Assembly: GCF_963378095.1 (NCBI RefSeq)
Contig: NZ_OY726397.1
Location: 3,906,001 to 3,970,000 of the forward strand
Length of the DNA stretch: 64,000 bases
Source of the DNA: Mycolicibacterium sp. MU0053
GTDB lineage: Bacteria; Actinomycetota; Actinomycetes; Mycobacteriales; Mycobacteriaceae
Direction of reading: 5' to 3'
The notes under the pieces were generated by a model. It was not told the origin of the DNA and searched no databases. It was given only the letters and a program-made list of their open reading frames with translations. The translations under genes were made by a program, and so were the position numbers. Shown piece by piece: positions 56,009 to 64,000 of the stretch (its first letter is position 1; every line of letters begins with the position of its first letter).

Positions 56009-58056
56009 TGCGACGCCGCGAGAAGGTCGCCATCCTGGGCGGTGGGATGGCCGGACTGAGCGCCGCGTGGCGGCTCAGCGAGCCGGGCTGGCAGGACCGC
56101 TTCGACTCCATCACCGTCTATCAGCGCGGCTGGCGCCTCGGCGGGAAGGCGGCATCGAGCCGGGGACCCCATGGCCGCATCGAGGAGCACGGCCTGCATG
56201 TCTGGCTGGGCTCCTACGAGAACGCCTTTGCGCTGCTGCGCGAGTGTTACCTCGAAATCGACCGGGCTGCAACCGATCCGGCCGCGCCGGTGCGCACCTG
56301 GGACCAGGCGTTGATCCCCGCGGACGCGCTGGGGATGGCCGACCGCTGGGACGGCCAATGGTCGATCTGGCCCGGCAAATTCACCCGCAATGCGCAACTG
56401 CCCGGCGAGCCGGGCGCCTCCGGACGCGAACTCACGGTGATCGACCTCGCGCGCCGCGCCCTGGAGTTGGTCCTCGACTTCGCCGACTCCCTCGACGCCG
56501 CGGCCCCCGAACTGGTGTTGTCGGTCTCGCCGCTGCCGGTGCGGTGGGTGGACTTGGTGCGTCGGGGCGCGCTGGCCGCCTCGAAGGCGTTGGCCGAGGC
56601 CACCGCACCGGCCGACATCGGGCGGCTACTCGACACGCCGCTGGCGGGGTTGCGCGACGTGTTGGACTACGAACGCCGGCCCGAACACCGCCGGACCTGG
56701 CTGCTGTCGTCGCTGCTGCTGGCCACCGCGCGCGGACTCGTCGCTGACAATCTGGTCACCGATCCGCGCGGTTTCCGGGCCATCAACGATCAGGAGTACG
56801 GCCAGTGGCTGGTGCGGCATGGCGCGCACCCCGACGTGTTGGACTTCGCGCTGATCCGCGGCATGTACGACATGGTGTTCGGCTACGTCGACGGCGACTT
56901 CGACCGGCCCAGCCTGGCCGCCGGCACCGCGGTGCTGCTGACCGGGATCGCGCTGTTTCAGTACAAGGGCGCCTTCTTCTGGAAGATGACGGCCGGGATG
57001 GGCGACGTGGTGATCGCACCGATGTATCAGGCGCTGCGCCGACGGGGGGTGCGGTTCGAATTCTTTCACCGGGTCGACGCGCTGCACCTCGACGACCGCC
57101 GGCTGGCGATCGAGTCGATCTCGATGGGTCGGCAGGCCCGGCTGGCCGCGGGCCTCGAGGATTACGATCCGCTGATCCGGATCGGTGGTCTGCCGGTGTT
57201 TCCGGACGCGCCGCGCTCCGATCAACTCGAGCCCCGGGCCGGGCTGACGGGTCTGGAATGCCACTTCGGCGACGACCGCCGCGATGTGGAGCGCCGGGTC
57301 CTGCGGTGCGGCCGCGACTTCGACCGGGTGGTCCTGGCGGCCTCGCTCGGCATGGTCGAGTTGGTGTGCGCCGAACTGATCGCCGACCGCCCCGAGTGGC
57401 GCGAGATGTCCGCGCACCTGCGCACCGTCGCGACCCAGTCGTTCCAGTTGTGGATCCGCTCGACCGAGGACGAATTGGGTTGGGCCCGCCCCGGAGTCAC
57501 CACCAGCGGTTACGTCGCGCCGTTCGACACCTGGGCATCGATGCCGCAGACGCTGTGGGCCGAACAGTGGCCCGCCGAGGACCGGCCCCGCACCGCCGCA
57601 TACTTCTGCGGGGTACTGGCGGCGCCGTGGCCGGCCGATGCGGGGCCCGCGGAGTACCTGCGGCGCTGCCGTCGGCGCGTCACCAGCACGGCGGTCGAGT
57701 ACCTCGATCGGCACGTCGGCCTCTACCTGCCGGGCGCGGTCACCGAGGGCGGCTTCGCGTGGCAGTTGCTGTGCGGCGCCGGGGACGCCACCGGGGCGGC
57801 GGCGCTGGCCACCCAGCACATCAGCGTCAACGTCGACCCGTCGGACCGGTATGTGCAGTCGGTGCCCGGCTCCGACGAGTACCGGCTGCGCGGCGACGAA
57901 AGCGGTTACGACAACCTGGTTCTGGCCGGCGACTGGACGGACAGCGGGCTCAACGCCGGATGCATCGAGGCGGCCGTGATGTCGGGCCTGCAGGCCGCCA
58001 ACGCACTGCTCGGGCGGCCGCGCTTTCATCGCGTCCGCGGTTTCTACCTGCCGTGA
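56008..58056 (+). CDS. FAD-dependent oxidoreductase, phytoene desaturase/amine oxidase-like
   Basis: This 682-aa flavoprotein has an N-terminal dinucleotide-binding motif VAILGGGMAGLSAAWRLSEPG (GxGxxG-type, about 8-27), followed by the second FAD signature YQRGWRLGGKAASSRGPHGR and EEHGLHVWLGSYENAF. The C-terminus has the FAD-closing motif YDNLVLAGDWTDSGLNAGCIEAAVMSG (about 632-658), shown here as the typical GDW-x-G-x-N-A-x-x-x-EAA pattern. These features are shared by carotenoid desaturases and related isoprenoid oxidoreductases. It is about 150-180 residues longer than CrtI. It is coupled to the cyclase/ATPase gene and lies opposite a polyprenyl synthase, suggesting an isoprenoid substrate; that is inference. 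Confidence 0.83.
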   Translation: MRRREKVAILGGGMAGLSAAWRLSEPGWQDRFDSITVYQRGWRLGGKAASSRGPHGRIEEHGLHVWLGSYENAFALLRECYLEIDRAATDPAAPVRTWDQALIPADALGMADRWDGQWSIWPGKFTRNAQLPGEPGASGRELTVIDLARRALELVLDFADSLDAAAPELVLSVSPLPVRWVDLVRRGALAASKALAEATAPADIGRLLDTPLAGLRDVLDYERRPEHRRTWLLSSLLLATARGLVADNLVTDPRGFRAINDQEYGQWLVRHGAHPDVLDFALIRGMYDMVFGYVDGDFDRPSLAAGTAVLLTGIALFQYKGAFFWKMTAGMGDVVIAPMYQALRRRGVRFEFFHRVDALHLDDRRLAIESISMGRQARLAAGLEDYDPLIRIGGLPVFPDAPRSDQLEPRAGLTGLECHFGDDRRDVERRVLRCGRDFDRVVLAASLGMVELVCAELIADRPEWREMSAHLRTVATQSFQLWIRSTEDELGWARPGVTTSGYVAPFDTWASMPQTLWAEQWPAEDRPRTAAYFCGVLAAPWPADAGPAEYLRRCRRRVTSTAVEYLDRHVGLYLPGAVTEGGFAWQLLCGAGDATGAAALATQHISVNVDPSDRYVQSVPGSDEYRLRGDESGYDNLVLAGDWTDSGLNAGCIEAAVMSGLQAANALLGRPRFHRVRGFYLP

Positions 58057-58060
58057 GCGG

Positions 58061-59308
58061 TCAACCGAGCCGGGCGGTATGCAGCGCCACCCCGGCCGTC
58101 GGGAGCAGTTCCAGCAGCGCGTCACCCATCGCCGCCGCCGGGGTGAGCACGCCGTGCTGCGTGGCGAGCCGGTCCCGGCCGCGCGCCAGCGTCAGCGCGC
58201 TGACCCCGATCAGGGTCGCCGTTGCCGAGTATCCGGGATCACCCTGCTGTGACATGGTCGCGACGTAGCGCTGCCCCCGCGTGGTGGTGGTGTAGGTCTC
58301 GACCTTGTAATAGCCGCGGTCGCCCTGATCGAATCCGGCGCCGGCGGGCAGCATCGTCTCGAGGAGTCCCGGCGGCAGCAGCCGCAAGTACGTCCCGCCC
58401 AGCCGCGCGGCACCGGTGATGGTGAGCCCGCTGAGGGTGGCGAACATCGGCGCGGCAACCGTAGATCCCATGCTCAGCGTCTCGGTGTAGCGCAGGCGGC
58501 GGCCGTAGCCCCAGTTGAGCAACGCATTGCTGCGGCGCACGCACCGGGTGTTGTACAGCGCCATCAGGTAGCCGCCGGTCCACAGGCCGGTCAACTCCGG
58601 GGCGATCTCGGATCCGGCGCGCACCTCGACATCCGGCTGCGGCCCCAGCTCGGGTTCGGCGCCACGATCCGGGCTGAGGCTGTACGGATCGTCCAGGACC
58701 GCACGGAGGGCCGGGTTTTCGGCACCGGTCCGCATCAGGTCGAGCATGGTCTGCAGCGATCCCGCCGAGCACCCGCCGGAGTAGGTGCGCAACACGAACG
58801 TGGTGTCCCCCAATTCCCCGGCCGCGTCGGCGAAGGTACGACGGTGCAGCGCAAACACGTTGAGGTCGGAGGGAATCGAGTCGAATCCGCAGGAGTGCAC
58901 GATGCGGGCGCCGTTGTCCGCCGCGAGGCGGTGGTAGCGCTCGATCGAGGCGCGCACGAAGGGGATCTCCCCCGCGAGGTCGGTGTAGTCGGTTCCGGCG
59001 GTGGCGCAGGCCTCGACGATCGGCAGCCCGCACCGGCCGTACGGCCCGACCGTGCTGATGACGACGCGGGCCCGGGCGGCCATCTCCTGCAGCGCCGGCC
59101 GATCGGTGACCTCGGCGACGATGACCGGCCATCGCTCGGCGGCCGCACCCAGCGACCGTCGGACCGCCGCCAGTCGGGCGCTCGAGCGGCCCGCCAGCCC
59201 GATCTGCAGTCCGGCGGGCGACTTAGCCAGGTAGTCGGCGACGAGACGGCCCATGAATCCGGTGGCGCCGTACAGCACGATATCCAGGTCACGCCGCCCC
59301 GCCCCCAT
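58061..59308 (-). CDS. Trans-acting enoyl reductase / saccharopine dehydrogenase-like protein
   Basis: This 415-aa protein has an N-terminal Rossmann fold (DIVLYGATGFMGRLVADYLA, about 9-28, and IGLAGRSSARLAAVR) and VVISTVGPYGRCGLPIVEACA with GTDYTDLAGE. It belongs to the mycobacterial family that includes Rv2449c and the trans-acting enoyl reductase Rv2953 of phthiocerol lipid synthesis. No polyketide synthase is in the window, so a lipid role is only by analogy. The C-terminal part has GDPGYSATATLIGVSALTLA. It is convergent with the flavoprotein gene, leaving a gap of 4 bases. Confidence 0.86.
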   Translation of the reverse strand: MGAGRRDLDIVLYGATGFMGRLVADYLAKSPAGLQIGLAGRSSARLAAVRRSLGAAAERWPVIVAEVTDRPALQEMAARARVVISTVGPYGRCGLPIVEACATAGTDYTDLAGEIPFVRASIERYHRLAADNGARIVHSCGFDSIPSDLNVFALHRRTFADAAGELGDTTFVLRTYSGGCSAGSLQTMLDLMRTGAENPALRAVLDDPYSLSPDRGAEPELGPQPDVEVRAGSEIAPELTGLWTGGYLMALYNTRCVRRSNALLNWGYGRRLRYTETLSMGSTVAAPMFATLSGLTITGAARLGGTYLRLLPPGLLETMLPAGAGFDQGDRGYYKVETYTTTTRGQRYVATMSQQGDPGYSATATLIGVSALTLARGRDRLATQHGVLTPAAAMGDALLELLPTAGVALHTARLG

Positions 59309-59329
59309 GGCCGCAGACGTTACTCGCGG

Positions 59330-59923
59330 TCACTTCCCCCGGGGTGTTTTTGCCGGGCCGGCGCCCGGTTGGCCGCGACGCTCCCGGTATGCCGCCACAT
59401 GCTGACGGTTGCCGCAGTTGCCGGTGTCGCAGAATCGCCGGGACCGGTTGCGCGACAGGTCCACCAGGACCGCGTTGCAGTCGGGTGCGGCGCAGAGCTT
59501 GAGCCGGCGCAACTCGCCCGCGCGGATCAGGTCGGCCAGCGCCATCGCCATCTCGGCGCCCATCCGCCGGGCCAACGGATCATGGACCGAGGCCAGATGC
59601 AGATGCCACTCCGGCATCTCCGGATGCCGGGTCAGCCAGGGTGCCGCCTTGGTGTCGGACAGCAACGCGTTGACCGCCGCGACGGTCTTCTCCTCATCGT
59701 CGACGAGTGTCCAGATGCGCCCCAACCGCGCCCGTAACCGCTGCACGTCGGCCAGTTCGTCGGCATCGCGGTCACGTCGGCCGGTCCAGCCCCAGCCGTC
59801 GAGGTATTCGTCGAGCGCGCGCTGGTCGCCGAGTTGTTCGCCGTCCACGCGGTCGCTGTTGACCAGCGCACACACGGTGCGCAGCGTGAGCTCAGTGTCA
59901 TGACTGAAATTCATTTGACTCAT
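59330..59923 (-). CDS. CGNR zinc-finger regulator
   Basis: This 197-aa protein has the N-terminal ABATE (stress-responsive) domain (about 10-130: TLRTVCALVNSDRVDG, DEEKTVAAVNALLSD) and a C-terminal CGNR zinc finger (about 145-185) with Cys in LKLCAAPDCNAVLVD and RRFCDTGNCGNRQHVAAYRER. CGNR proteins are thought to be transcription regulators. The ATG at 59923 (MSQMNFSHD) has a GGAGG site 4 nt upstream; ATG 59914 is the alternative. It is divergent from an EamA transporter gene, and the intergenic region carries repeated TCATGA sites that it may bind. Confidence 0.87.
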   Translation of the reverse strand: MSQMNFSHDTELTLRTVCALVNSDRVDGEQLGDQRALDEYLDGWGWTGRRDRDADELADVQRLRARLGRIWTLVDDEEKTVAAVNALLSDTKAAPWLTRHPEMPEWHLHLASVHDPLARRMGAEMAMALADLIRAGELRRLKLCAAPDCNAVLVDLSRNRSRRFCDTGNCGNRQHVAAYRERRGQPGAGPAKTPRGK

Positions 59924-59972
59924 GACTCCTCCCTGGTTTAGCGTCATGAGCAACCTTCACTTTACTCATGAC
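59898..59972. promoter_or_regulatory. Array of four TCATGA sites in the CGNR/EamA divergent promoter
   Basis: TCATGA occurs at 59898, 59920, 59944 and 59966, spaced 22, 24 and 22 bp, so all face about the same side of the helix. The third and fourth form a perfect inverted repeat TCATGAG-N14-CTCATGA. On the plus strand TTGACT (59915-59920) and TAGCGT (59939-59944), 18 bp apart, form a promoter toward the transporter, with sites on both boxes. The first site lies in the start of the CGNR coding region. Confidence 0.65.
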
Positions 59973-60006
59973 ATGGCACCGCGTGCCGCCGAGGATCCCC
60001 GTACCG

Positions 60007-61023
60007 ATGACGTCGTTCGACAACCGCTTCCGGCTCGGCCTGCTGTTCGCCCTCGGTTCGGCGATCAGCTTCGGCCTGTCCGGGCCGTTCGCGAAGGCGC
60101 TGATGACCTCGGGCTGGAGTCCCACCGCGGCGGTCACCGCCCGGTTGGCCGGCGGCGCGCTGGTCATGGCGATCTACGCCAGCCTGGTCCGACCCGGCTG
60201 GTGGGGCGAGGCACTGCGCCACTACCGGATTGTCCTGCCCTACGGGCTCTTCCCGATCGCCGGCGCGCAGCTGTGCTATTACAACGCCGTCGAGCACCTG
60301 TCCGTCGGGGTCGCGCTGCTGTTGGAATACACCGCGCCGGTCCTGGTGGTCGGGTGGCTCTGGGCCGTCACCCGCAGCCGCCCCGAGCACCGGACCCTGC
60401 TCGGGGTGGCCCTGGCGGTGGTGGGAATCATGTTGGTGCTCAATGTGTTCAGTGGCGCCCATATCAACACCGTCGGAGTCATCTGGGGTTTGGCGGCCGC
60501 GGTGTGCGCCGCCTGCTACTTCCTGATGAGCGCGCGGGTTGCCGACCACTCCGGCGGTCCCGGACTGAGCCCGGTGGCGCTGGCCGCCGGCGGCCTGATC
60601 ATCGGCGCGGCCGCGGTCGCCGCGCTCGGCCTGACCGGGGTCATGCCGATGGTCTTCGGCACCGACGACGTGATCGTCGCGGGGTTCACCACGTCGCCCG
60701 TGGTGCCGGTGCTCGTGCTCGGTGTGCTGAGCACCGCGGTGGCCTACACCCTCGGCATCAAGGCCGTGTCCCTGTTGCAGCCGAGCTTTGCCGCACTGGT
60801 CGGACTCTCCGAGGTGCTGGCCGCGGTGCTGTGGGCCGCCCTGCTCGTGGGCGAGGCGTTGACCGTCCCGCAAGCCATCGGCGGGGCCGTGGTGTTGGCC
60901 GGTCTGGCCCTGGCCCGCCCCGGGGATCGCGGCCGAACGCGGCAACCCCGGACGCCCGTGGCCCCCGTCGGCGGCCTCGCGACCGACCACAGCGGTGATC
61001 CGGCGGAAATCGAGAGTCGCTAA
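60007..61023 (+). CDS. EamA/DMT-family transporter
   Basis: This 338-aa membrane protein has ten predicted transmembrane helices in two EamA repeats: the first begins LGLLFALGSAISFGLSGPFA and the second GVIWGLAAAVCAACYFLMSA; the repeat ends carry ALLLEYTAPVLVV and FAALVGLSEVLAAVLWAALL. DMT transporters usually export amino acids or other metabolites; the substrate is unknown (RhtA-like by general layout). The ATG at 60007 has a GAGGA site about 10 nt upstream; an ATG at 59968 in the same frame is the alternative. It is divergent from the CGNR regulator and probably controlled by it. Confidence 0.87.
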   Translation: MTSFDNRFRLGLLFALGSAISFGLSGPFAKALMTSGWSPTAAVTARLAGGALVMAIYASLVRPGWWGEALRHYRIVLPYGLFPIAGAQLCYYNAVEHLSVGVALLLEYTAPVLVVGWLWAVTRSRPEHRTLLGVALAVVGIMLVLNVFSGAHINTVGVIWGLAAAVCAACYFLMSARVADHSGGPGLSPVALAAGGLIIGAAAVAALGLTGVMPMVFGTDDVIVAGFTTSPVVPVLVLGVLSTAVAYTLGIKAVSLLQPSFAALVGLSEVLAAVLWAALLVGEALTVPQAIGGAVVLAGLALARPGDRGRTRQPRTPVAPVGGLATDHSGDPAEIESR

Positions 61024-61033
61024 CATCTTTGCT

Positions 61034-61702
61034 GTGACCGTGATCAGCCCTCGCCGAATTGTCTCGCTCGCCGGTGCCGTGCTTGCCGCGGCCGCCCTGC
61101 TGGTCGCCCCCGCGGCGGTCCCGGCGCCGCAGACCCCCACCGCCGCCGCCGCGGACTGCCCCGACATCCAGGTGGTGTTCGCGCGTGGCACCACCGAGGC
61201 GGTCGGCATCGGCCGGGTCGGACAGGCCTTCGTCGATGCGCTGCGCGGCCAGGTCGGCGGTCGCAGCGTCGACACCTACGCGGTGAGCTATCCGGCCAGC
61301 TACGACTTCCTGGCCGCGGCGGGCGGCGCGAACGACGCCAGCCGCCACATCCAGTGGATGATGGGCGCCTGCCCGCAAACCCGTCTGGTCCTCGGCGGCT
61401 ACTCGCAGGGCGCGGCCGTGATCGACGTCATCGCCGCGGTCCCCGTCCCCGGCATCGGTTTCAACGCCCCGCTGCCGCCGAATGCCCCCGAGCACGTGGC
61501 CGCCATCGCGGTGTTCGGTAACCCCACGGCCAAGCTCGGCCTCCCGCTGACCTCGAGCCCGGTCTGGGGTCCCAAGGCCATCGACCTGTGCAACGGCGGC
61601 GATCCGATCTGCTCGGATGGCCGCAGCGTGGCCGCACACAGCGACTATGTCGCATCCGGACAGGCCGCCCAGGCCGCGGCCTTCGTCGCCAGTCGACTCT
61701 GA
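61034..61702 (+). CDS. Secreted cutinase-family esterase 1
   Basis: This 222-aa serine esterase has a signal peptide (about 1-38) and a cutinase fold: CPDIQVVFARGTTEAVGIGR after the first Cys, the nucleophile in LVLGGYSQGAAVIDV (about 122), and the Asp and His in NGGDPICSDGR and SVAAHSDYV. Four cysteines allow two disulfides. Mycobacterial cutinase-like proteins act on lipids and esters outside the cell. The GTG at 61034 is preceded by TAACAT ending 7 nt upstream, indicating a leaderless mRNA; the TAA of that -10 box is also the stop codon of the transporter gene. It is the first of three tandem paralogues. Confidence 0.93.
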   Translation: MTVISPRRIVSLAGAVLAAAALLVAPAAVPAPQTPTAAAADCPDIQVVFARGTTEAVGIGRVGQAFVDALRGQVGGRSVDTYAVSYPASYDFLAAAGGANDASRHIQWMMGACPQTRLVLGGYSQGAAVIDVIAAVPVPGIGFNAPLPPNAPEHVAAIAVFGNPTAKLGLPLTSSPVWGPKAIDLCNGGDPICSDGRSVAAHSDYVASGQAAQAAAFVASRL

Positions 61703-61746
61703 CCGAAATTACGGACCGCCAGCACAGATATGTGAGTATTAGCGCC

Positions 61747-62436
61747 ATGAACGACGCCCAATCCCTCCGCGGCGCGGTCCGTCGACCGTATGCCGCGCTC
61801 GGTACCGCCGTGGCAGCGGCGGCGCTCATGCTGGCCCCCTTCACCCTGCCGGCGCTGCCGGTCGCGGCCGCGGACCCGTGCCCGGACGTGGAACTCATCT
61901 TCGCGCGCGGTACCAGCGAGGCCCCCGGAATCGGGCGAGTGGGCAATGCGTTGGCCAGCCAGCTGCAAGGGCAACTGAACGGGCGCAGCCTGGGCACCTA
62001 TGCGGTGAACTATCCGGCCACCTACGACTTCTTCGCCGCGGCCGACGGCGCCAACGACGCCACCAACCGCATCGCGACCATGGCGGCGCAGTGCCCGTCG
62101 ACGCGCATCGTGCTCGGCGGCTATTCGCAGGGCGCGGCCGTGGTCGACATGCTGGTCGGAATTCCGCCGTTGGGTAACAAGGTCGGCGATGTGGGCTCGG
62201 CGGCCCCGCTGCCCGGCAGTCTGCGCGAAAACGTGGCCGCGATCGCGGTTTTCGGCAACCCCGCCGCCAAGTTCGGAAACCCGGTCACCGCAGGGAATCT
62301 CGGCGCTCGTTCGATCGACATGTGCAGCGACGGCGATCCCATCTGCTCGGGTGGGCGCAATCCGTTCGCACACACCAACTACGAGTCCGGCCCGTTGCCC
62401 GGTCAAGCCGCCGGGTTCATCGCCCGGTTGATCTGA
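61747..62436 (+). CDS. Secreted cutinase-family esterase 2
   Basis: This 229-aa paralogue has a signal peptide (about 1-38, ending PVAAA) and the cutinase domain with CPDVELIFARGTSEAPGIGR, the nucleophile in IVLGGYSQGAAVVDM, and Asp/His in CSDGDPICSGGR and PFAHTNYES. It is most like the first copy. The ATG at 61747 is the likely start; a GTG at 61732 is in frame. It lies 44 bases after the first cutinase gene. These genes occupy the place of cut3/cut4 (Rv3451, Rv3452) in M. tuberculosis. Confidence 0.92.
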   Translation: MNDAQSLRGAVRRPYAALGTAVAAAALMLAPFTLPALPVAAADPCPDVELIFARGTSEAPGIGRVGNALASQLQGQLNGRSLGTYAVNYPATYDFFAAADGANDATNRIATMAAQCPSTRIVLGGYSQGAAVVDMLVGIPPLGNKVGDVGSAAPLPGSLRENVAAIAVFGNPAAKFGNPVTAGNLGARSIDMCSDGDPICSGGRNPFAHTNYESGPLPGQAAGFIARLI

Positions 62437-62460
62437 CGCCGGTTCGGTACTATCGACCAA

Positions 62461-63138
62461 GTGGAAATCCGTCGATATTGCGCACTGCTCGGAGCGGGCA
62501 TTATCGCCGCTGCATCCCTGTTCGTCGCACCCGCGGTGCTACCGCGCTCGACCGCGATTCCGGCGGCGGCCGCGGCGCCGTGTCCCGACGTCGAAGTGGT
62601 GTTCGCGCGGGGGCGGGTGGAACCCGCGGGCGCCGGCCAGATCGGCAACGCGTTCGTCAATGCGCTGCGGTCCAAGACCGGGCAGAACATTCGGCTCTAT
62701 GCGGTGAACTACCCCGCCAACACCGAAGTCGATATCGGCGCCAACGATATGAGCCAGCGCATCCAGAACACCGTCGGGGACTGCCCCGACACCCGAATCG
62801 TGGTGGGCGGCTACTCCCTGGGCGCCGCGGTCGCCGATGTGGTGCTGGCAGTGCCGTTCTCGTTTTTCACGTTCAAGAAGCCGCTGCCGCCGAATGCCGA
62901 GCAGCGCATCGCGGCGGTCGCGTTGTTCGGCAACGGAGCCTCCTGGGTGGGGCCGATCTCGAATTTCAATCCGGTGTACCAGGACCGGACGATCGAGTTG
63001 TGCCACGGCGACGATCCGATCTGCAACCCCACCGATCCGGAGAACTGGGAAGCGTATTGGCCCGACCATCTGGCACCGGCCTACATCAAGGCCGGGATGG
63101 TGAACCAGGCGGCCGATTTCGTTGCCGGCCGGTTGTAG
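62461..63138 (+). CDS. Secreted cutinase-family esterase 3 (divergent)
   Basis: This 225-aa member has a signal peptide (about 1-38) and CPDVEVVFARGRVEPAGAGQ, but the nucleophile elbow reads VVGGYSLGAAVADV (Leu for Gln after Ser). The end of the domain is unusual: CHGDDPICNPTDPENWEAYW followed by PDHLAPAYIKAGM. The triad Ser, Asp and His all appear to be present. A TACTAT -10 box 7 nt before the GTG at 62461 gives a leaderless mRNA and its own promoter. It is clearly more distant from the other two copies, so its substrate may differ. Confidence 0.92.
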   Translation: MEIRRYCALLGAGIIAAASLFVAPAVLPRSTAIPAAAAAPCPDVEVVFARGRVEPAGAGQIGNAFVNALRSKTGQNIRLYAVNYPANTEVDIGANDMSQRIQNTVGDCPDTRIVVGGYSLGAAVADVVLAVPFSFFTFKKPLPPNAEQRIAAVALFGNGASWVGPISNFNPVYQDRTIELCHGDDPICNPTDPENWEAYWPDHLAPAYIKAGMVNQAADFVAGRL

Positions 63139-63145
63139 GCGACCG

Positions 63146-64000
63146 CTAGATTTCGTCCGGGCTGCGGACGTCACGGGTGATCAGGCTGCGCGCGGCGAGT
63201 TCGTCGTCGGACGGGTAATCCACCCCGATCATCGTCAGGCCCCGCGCCGGCGCCGCCGCGAAGGCACTGGACCGACTGCTGGCGGACAGCAGATCCACGG
63301 CCCACGCCGCCGGACGGCGCCCCTCGCCGACCGCAAGTAGCGCACCGACCAGCGAGCGCACCATGTTCCAGCAGAACGCGTCGGCGCTGACGTAGGCGGA
63401 CACCAGGTTGCCGTCGCGTTCCCAGTGCAGCCGCTGTAGCTCGCGAATCGTCGTCGCGCCGGGGCGGTGCCGGCAGAACGCGGCGAAATCGCGCAGGCCC
63501 AGCAACTCCGAGGCGGCCTGATTCATGGCCGCCACGTCCAGCGGTCGCGGCCACGGTGTGACGAACCGCGCCTGCTGCGGATCAACACCATAGGGCGCCA
63601 GCGACAACCGGTAGACGTAGTGCCGACGCAACGCCGAGAAGCGGGCATCGAAACCGGCTGGAGCCCGGACGATGTCGCGGACCCGGACATCCTCGGGCAG
63701 CAAGCGGCCCAGCCGTCGCACCAGCGGCAGGAATTCCGGCTCGCCGACCCGGGCGGTGCGCGGGTAGGCATGGTGCAGTGCATCGTCGGGGACATCGACG
63801 TGCGCGGTCTGTCCGGTGGCGTGCACGCCGGTGTCGGTGCGCCCGGCCGCACGCAGCACGACCGGCCCGCGAAACACCGTCGACAACGCCTCCTCGATCA
63901 CGCCGGCCACGGTGCGCTGCTCGCGCTGCGTGGCCCAGCCGGCGAAATCCGTGCCGTCATAGGCGATGTCGAGGCGAAGGCGAACAACGTTGTCGCTAGG
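63146..64000 (-). CDS. truA: tRNA pseudouridine(38-40) synthase TruA (partial at window edge)
   Basis: 284 residues are visible; the start codon lies beyond base 64000. TruA converts U38-U40 of the anticodon stem-loop to pseudouridine. The first visible residues include [19 protein letters not shown], and the catalytic Asp is in [14 protein letters not shown] (about 60 residues in). [14 protein letters not shown] and [19 protein letters not shown] are conserved downstream parts. An ATG-like start at 63910 is internal and would remove the conserved N-terminus. It is convergent with the third cutinase gene, 7 bases away, as truA lies next to this locus in mycobacteria. Confidence 0.96.
   Translation of the reverse strand, partial: PSDNVVRLRLDIAYDGTDFAGWATQREQRTVAGVIEEALSTVFRGPVVLRAAGRTDTGVHATGQTAHVDVPDDALHHAYPRTARVGEPEFLPLVRRLGRLLPEDVRVRDIVRAPAGFDARFSALRRHYVYRLSLAPYGVDPQQARFVTPWPRPLDVAAMNQAASELLGLRDFAAFCRHRPGATTIRELQRLHWERDGNLVSAYVSADAFCWNMVRSLVGALLAVGEGRRPAAWAVDLLSASSRSSAFAAAPARGLTMIGVDYPSDDELAARSLITRDVRSPDEI

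Noticed and set aside
59968..60006. Upstream ATG for the EamA transporter (MTWHRVPPRIPVP start)
   Set aside because: It overlaps the fourth TCATGA operator site and lacks a ribosome-binding site; the ATG at 60007 gives a normal EamA N-terminus.

Overview
The window is high-GC actinobacterial DNA whose gene order matches the sigD to truA stretch of mycobacterial chromosomes: sigD, a Rv3415c-like gene, whiB3, groEL1/groES, tsaD-rimI-tsaB-tsaE, alr, gadB, nnr, glmS, glmM, rpsI/rplM, the ESX-4 secretion locus, cutinases and truA. Together with a His-tailed GroEL1, WhiB3, MycP4/EccB4/EccC4/EccD4 and many TANNNT-type -10 boxes 6-8 nt before ATG/GTG (leaderless genes), this indicates a Mycobacteriaceae member. 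Extra genes not in the M. tuberculosis layout suggest an environmental (Mycolicibacterium-like) species. I see no rRNA, tRNA, CRISPR array, insertion sequence or phage.

Layout. 1-3000: sigD (with the start of a probable anti-sigma gene), a hypothetical gene, whiB3 and a DUF4349 lipoprotein. 3000-8400: an accessory block with a short-chain dehydrogenase remnant, an HD-GYP/LuxR protein, a gene broken by a 17-bp tandem duplication, a type I DAHP synthase behind a Tyr-Trp-Phe leader peptide, and a membrane class III adenylate cyclase. 8450-12280: groEL1-groES with a CIRCE operator, then a DUF222/HNH gene. 12270-20380: a tightly overlapping leftward run (NTF2-like, tsaD, rimI, tsaB, tsaE, hydrolase, alr) followed by gadB and nnr. 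20400-24460: a small NTF2-like gene, a hydrolase coupled to glmS, and a Rv3438-like gene. 24570-28330: TetR, carotenoid oxygenase and an LLM flavin oxidoreductase with related operator-like palindromes. 28330-32450: a frameshifted Rv3439c-like gene, a Rv3440c-like gene, glmM, a long palindrome, rpsI-rplM.

32610-39480: ethanolamine catabolism (permease, EutB, EutC) with an acetaldehyde-type dehydrogenase, a TetR and a hydrolase, inserted between rplM and ESX-4. 39580-48970: ESX-4 (esxT, esxU, T7SS-associated protein, eccC4, eccD4, mycP4, eccB4). 48970-58060: a less familiar locus: a polyprenyl diphosphate synthase and a small beta-rich protein transcribed leftward into eccB4, and divergently a 667-aa protein of unknown function, a cyclase/STAND-ATPase/TPR protein and a phytoene-desaturase-like flavoprotein. 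58060-64000: an enoyl-reductase-like gene, a CGNR regulator/EamA transporter divergon with four TCATGA sites, three tandem cutinases and the visible part of truA.

Points most worth checking are the aromatic leader in front of the DAHP synthase, the isoprenoid-like locus attached to eccB4, the 17-bp duplication that breaks a gene, and the TCATGA operator array.
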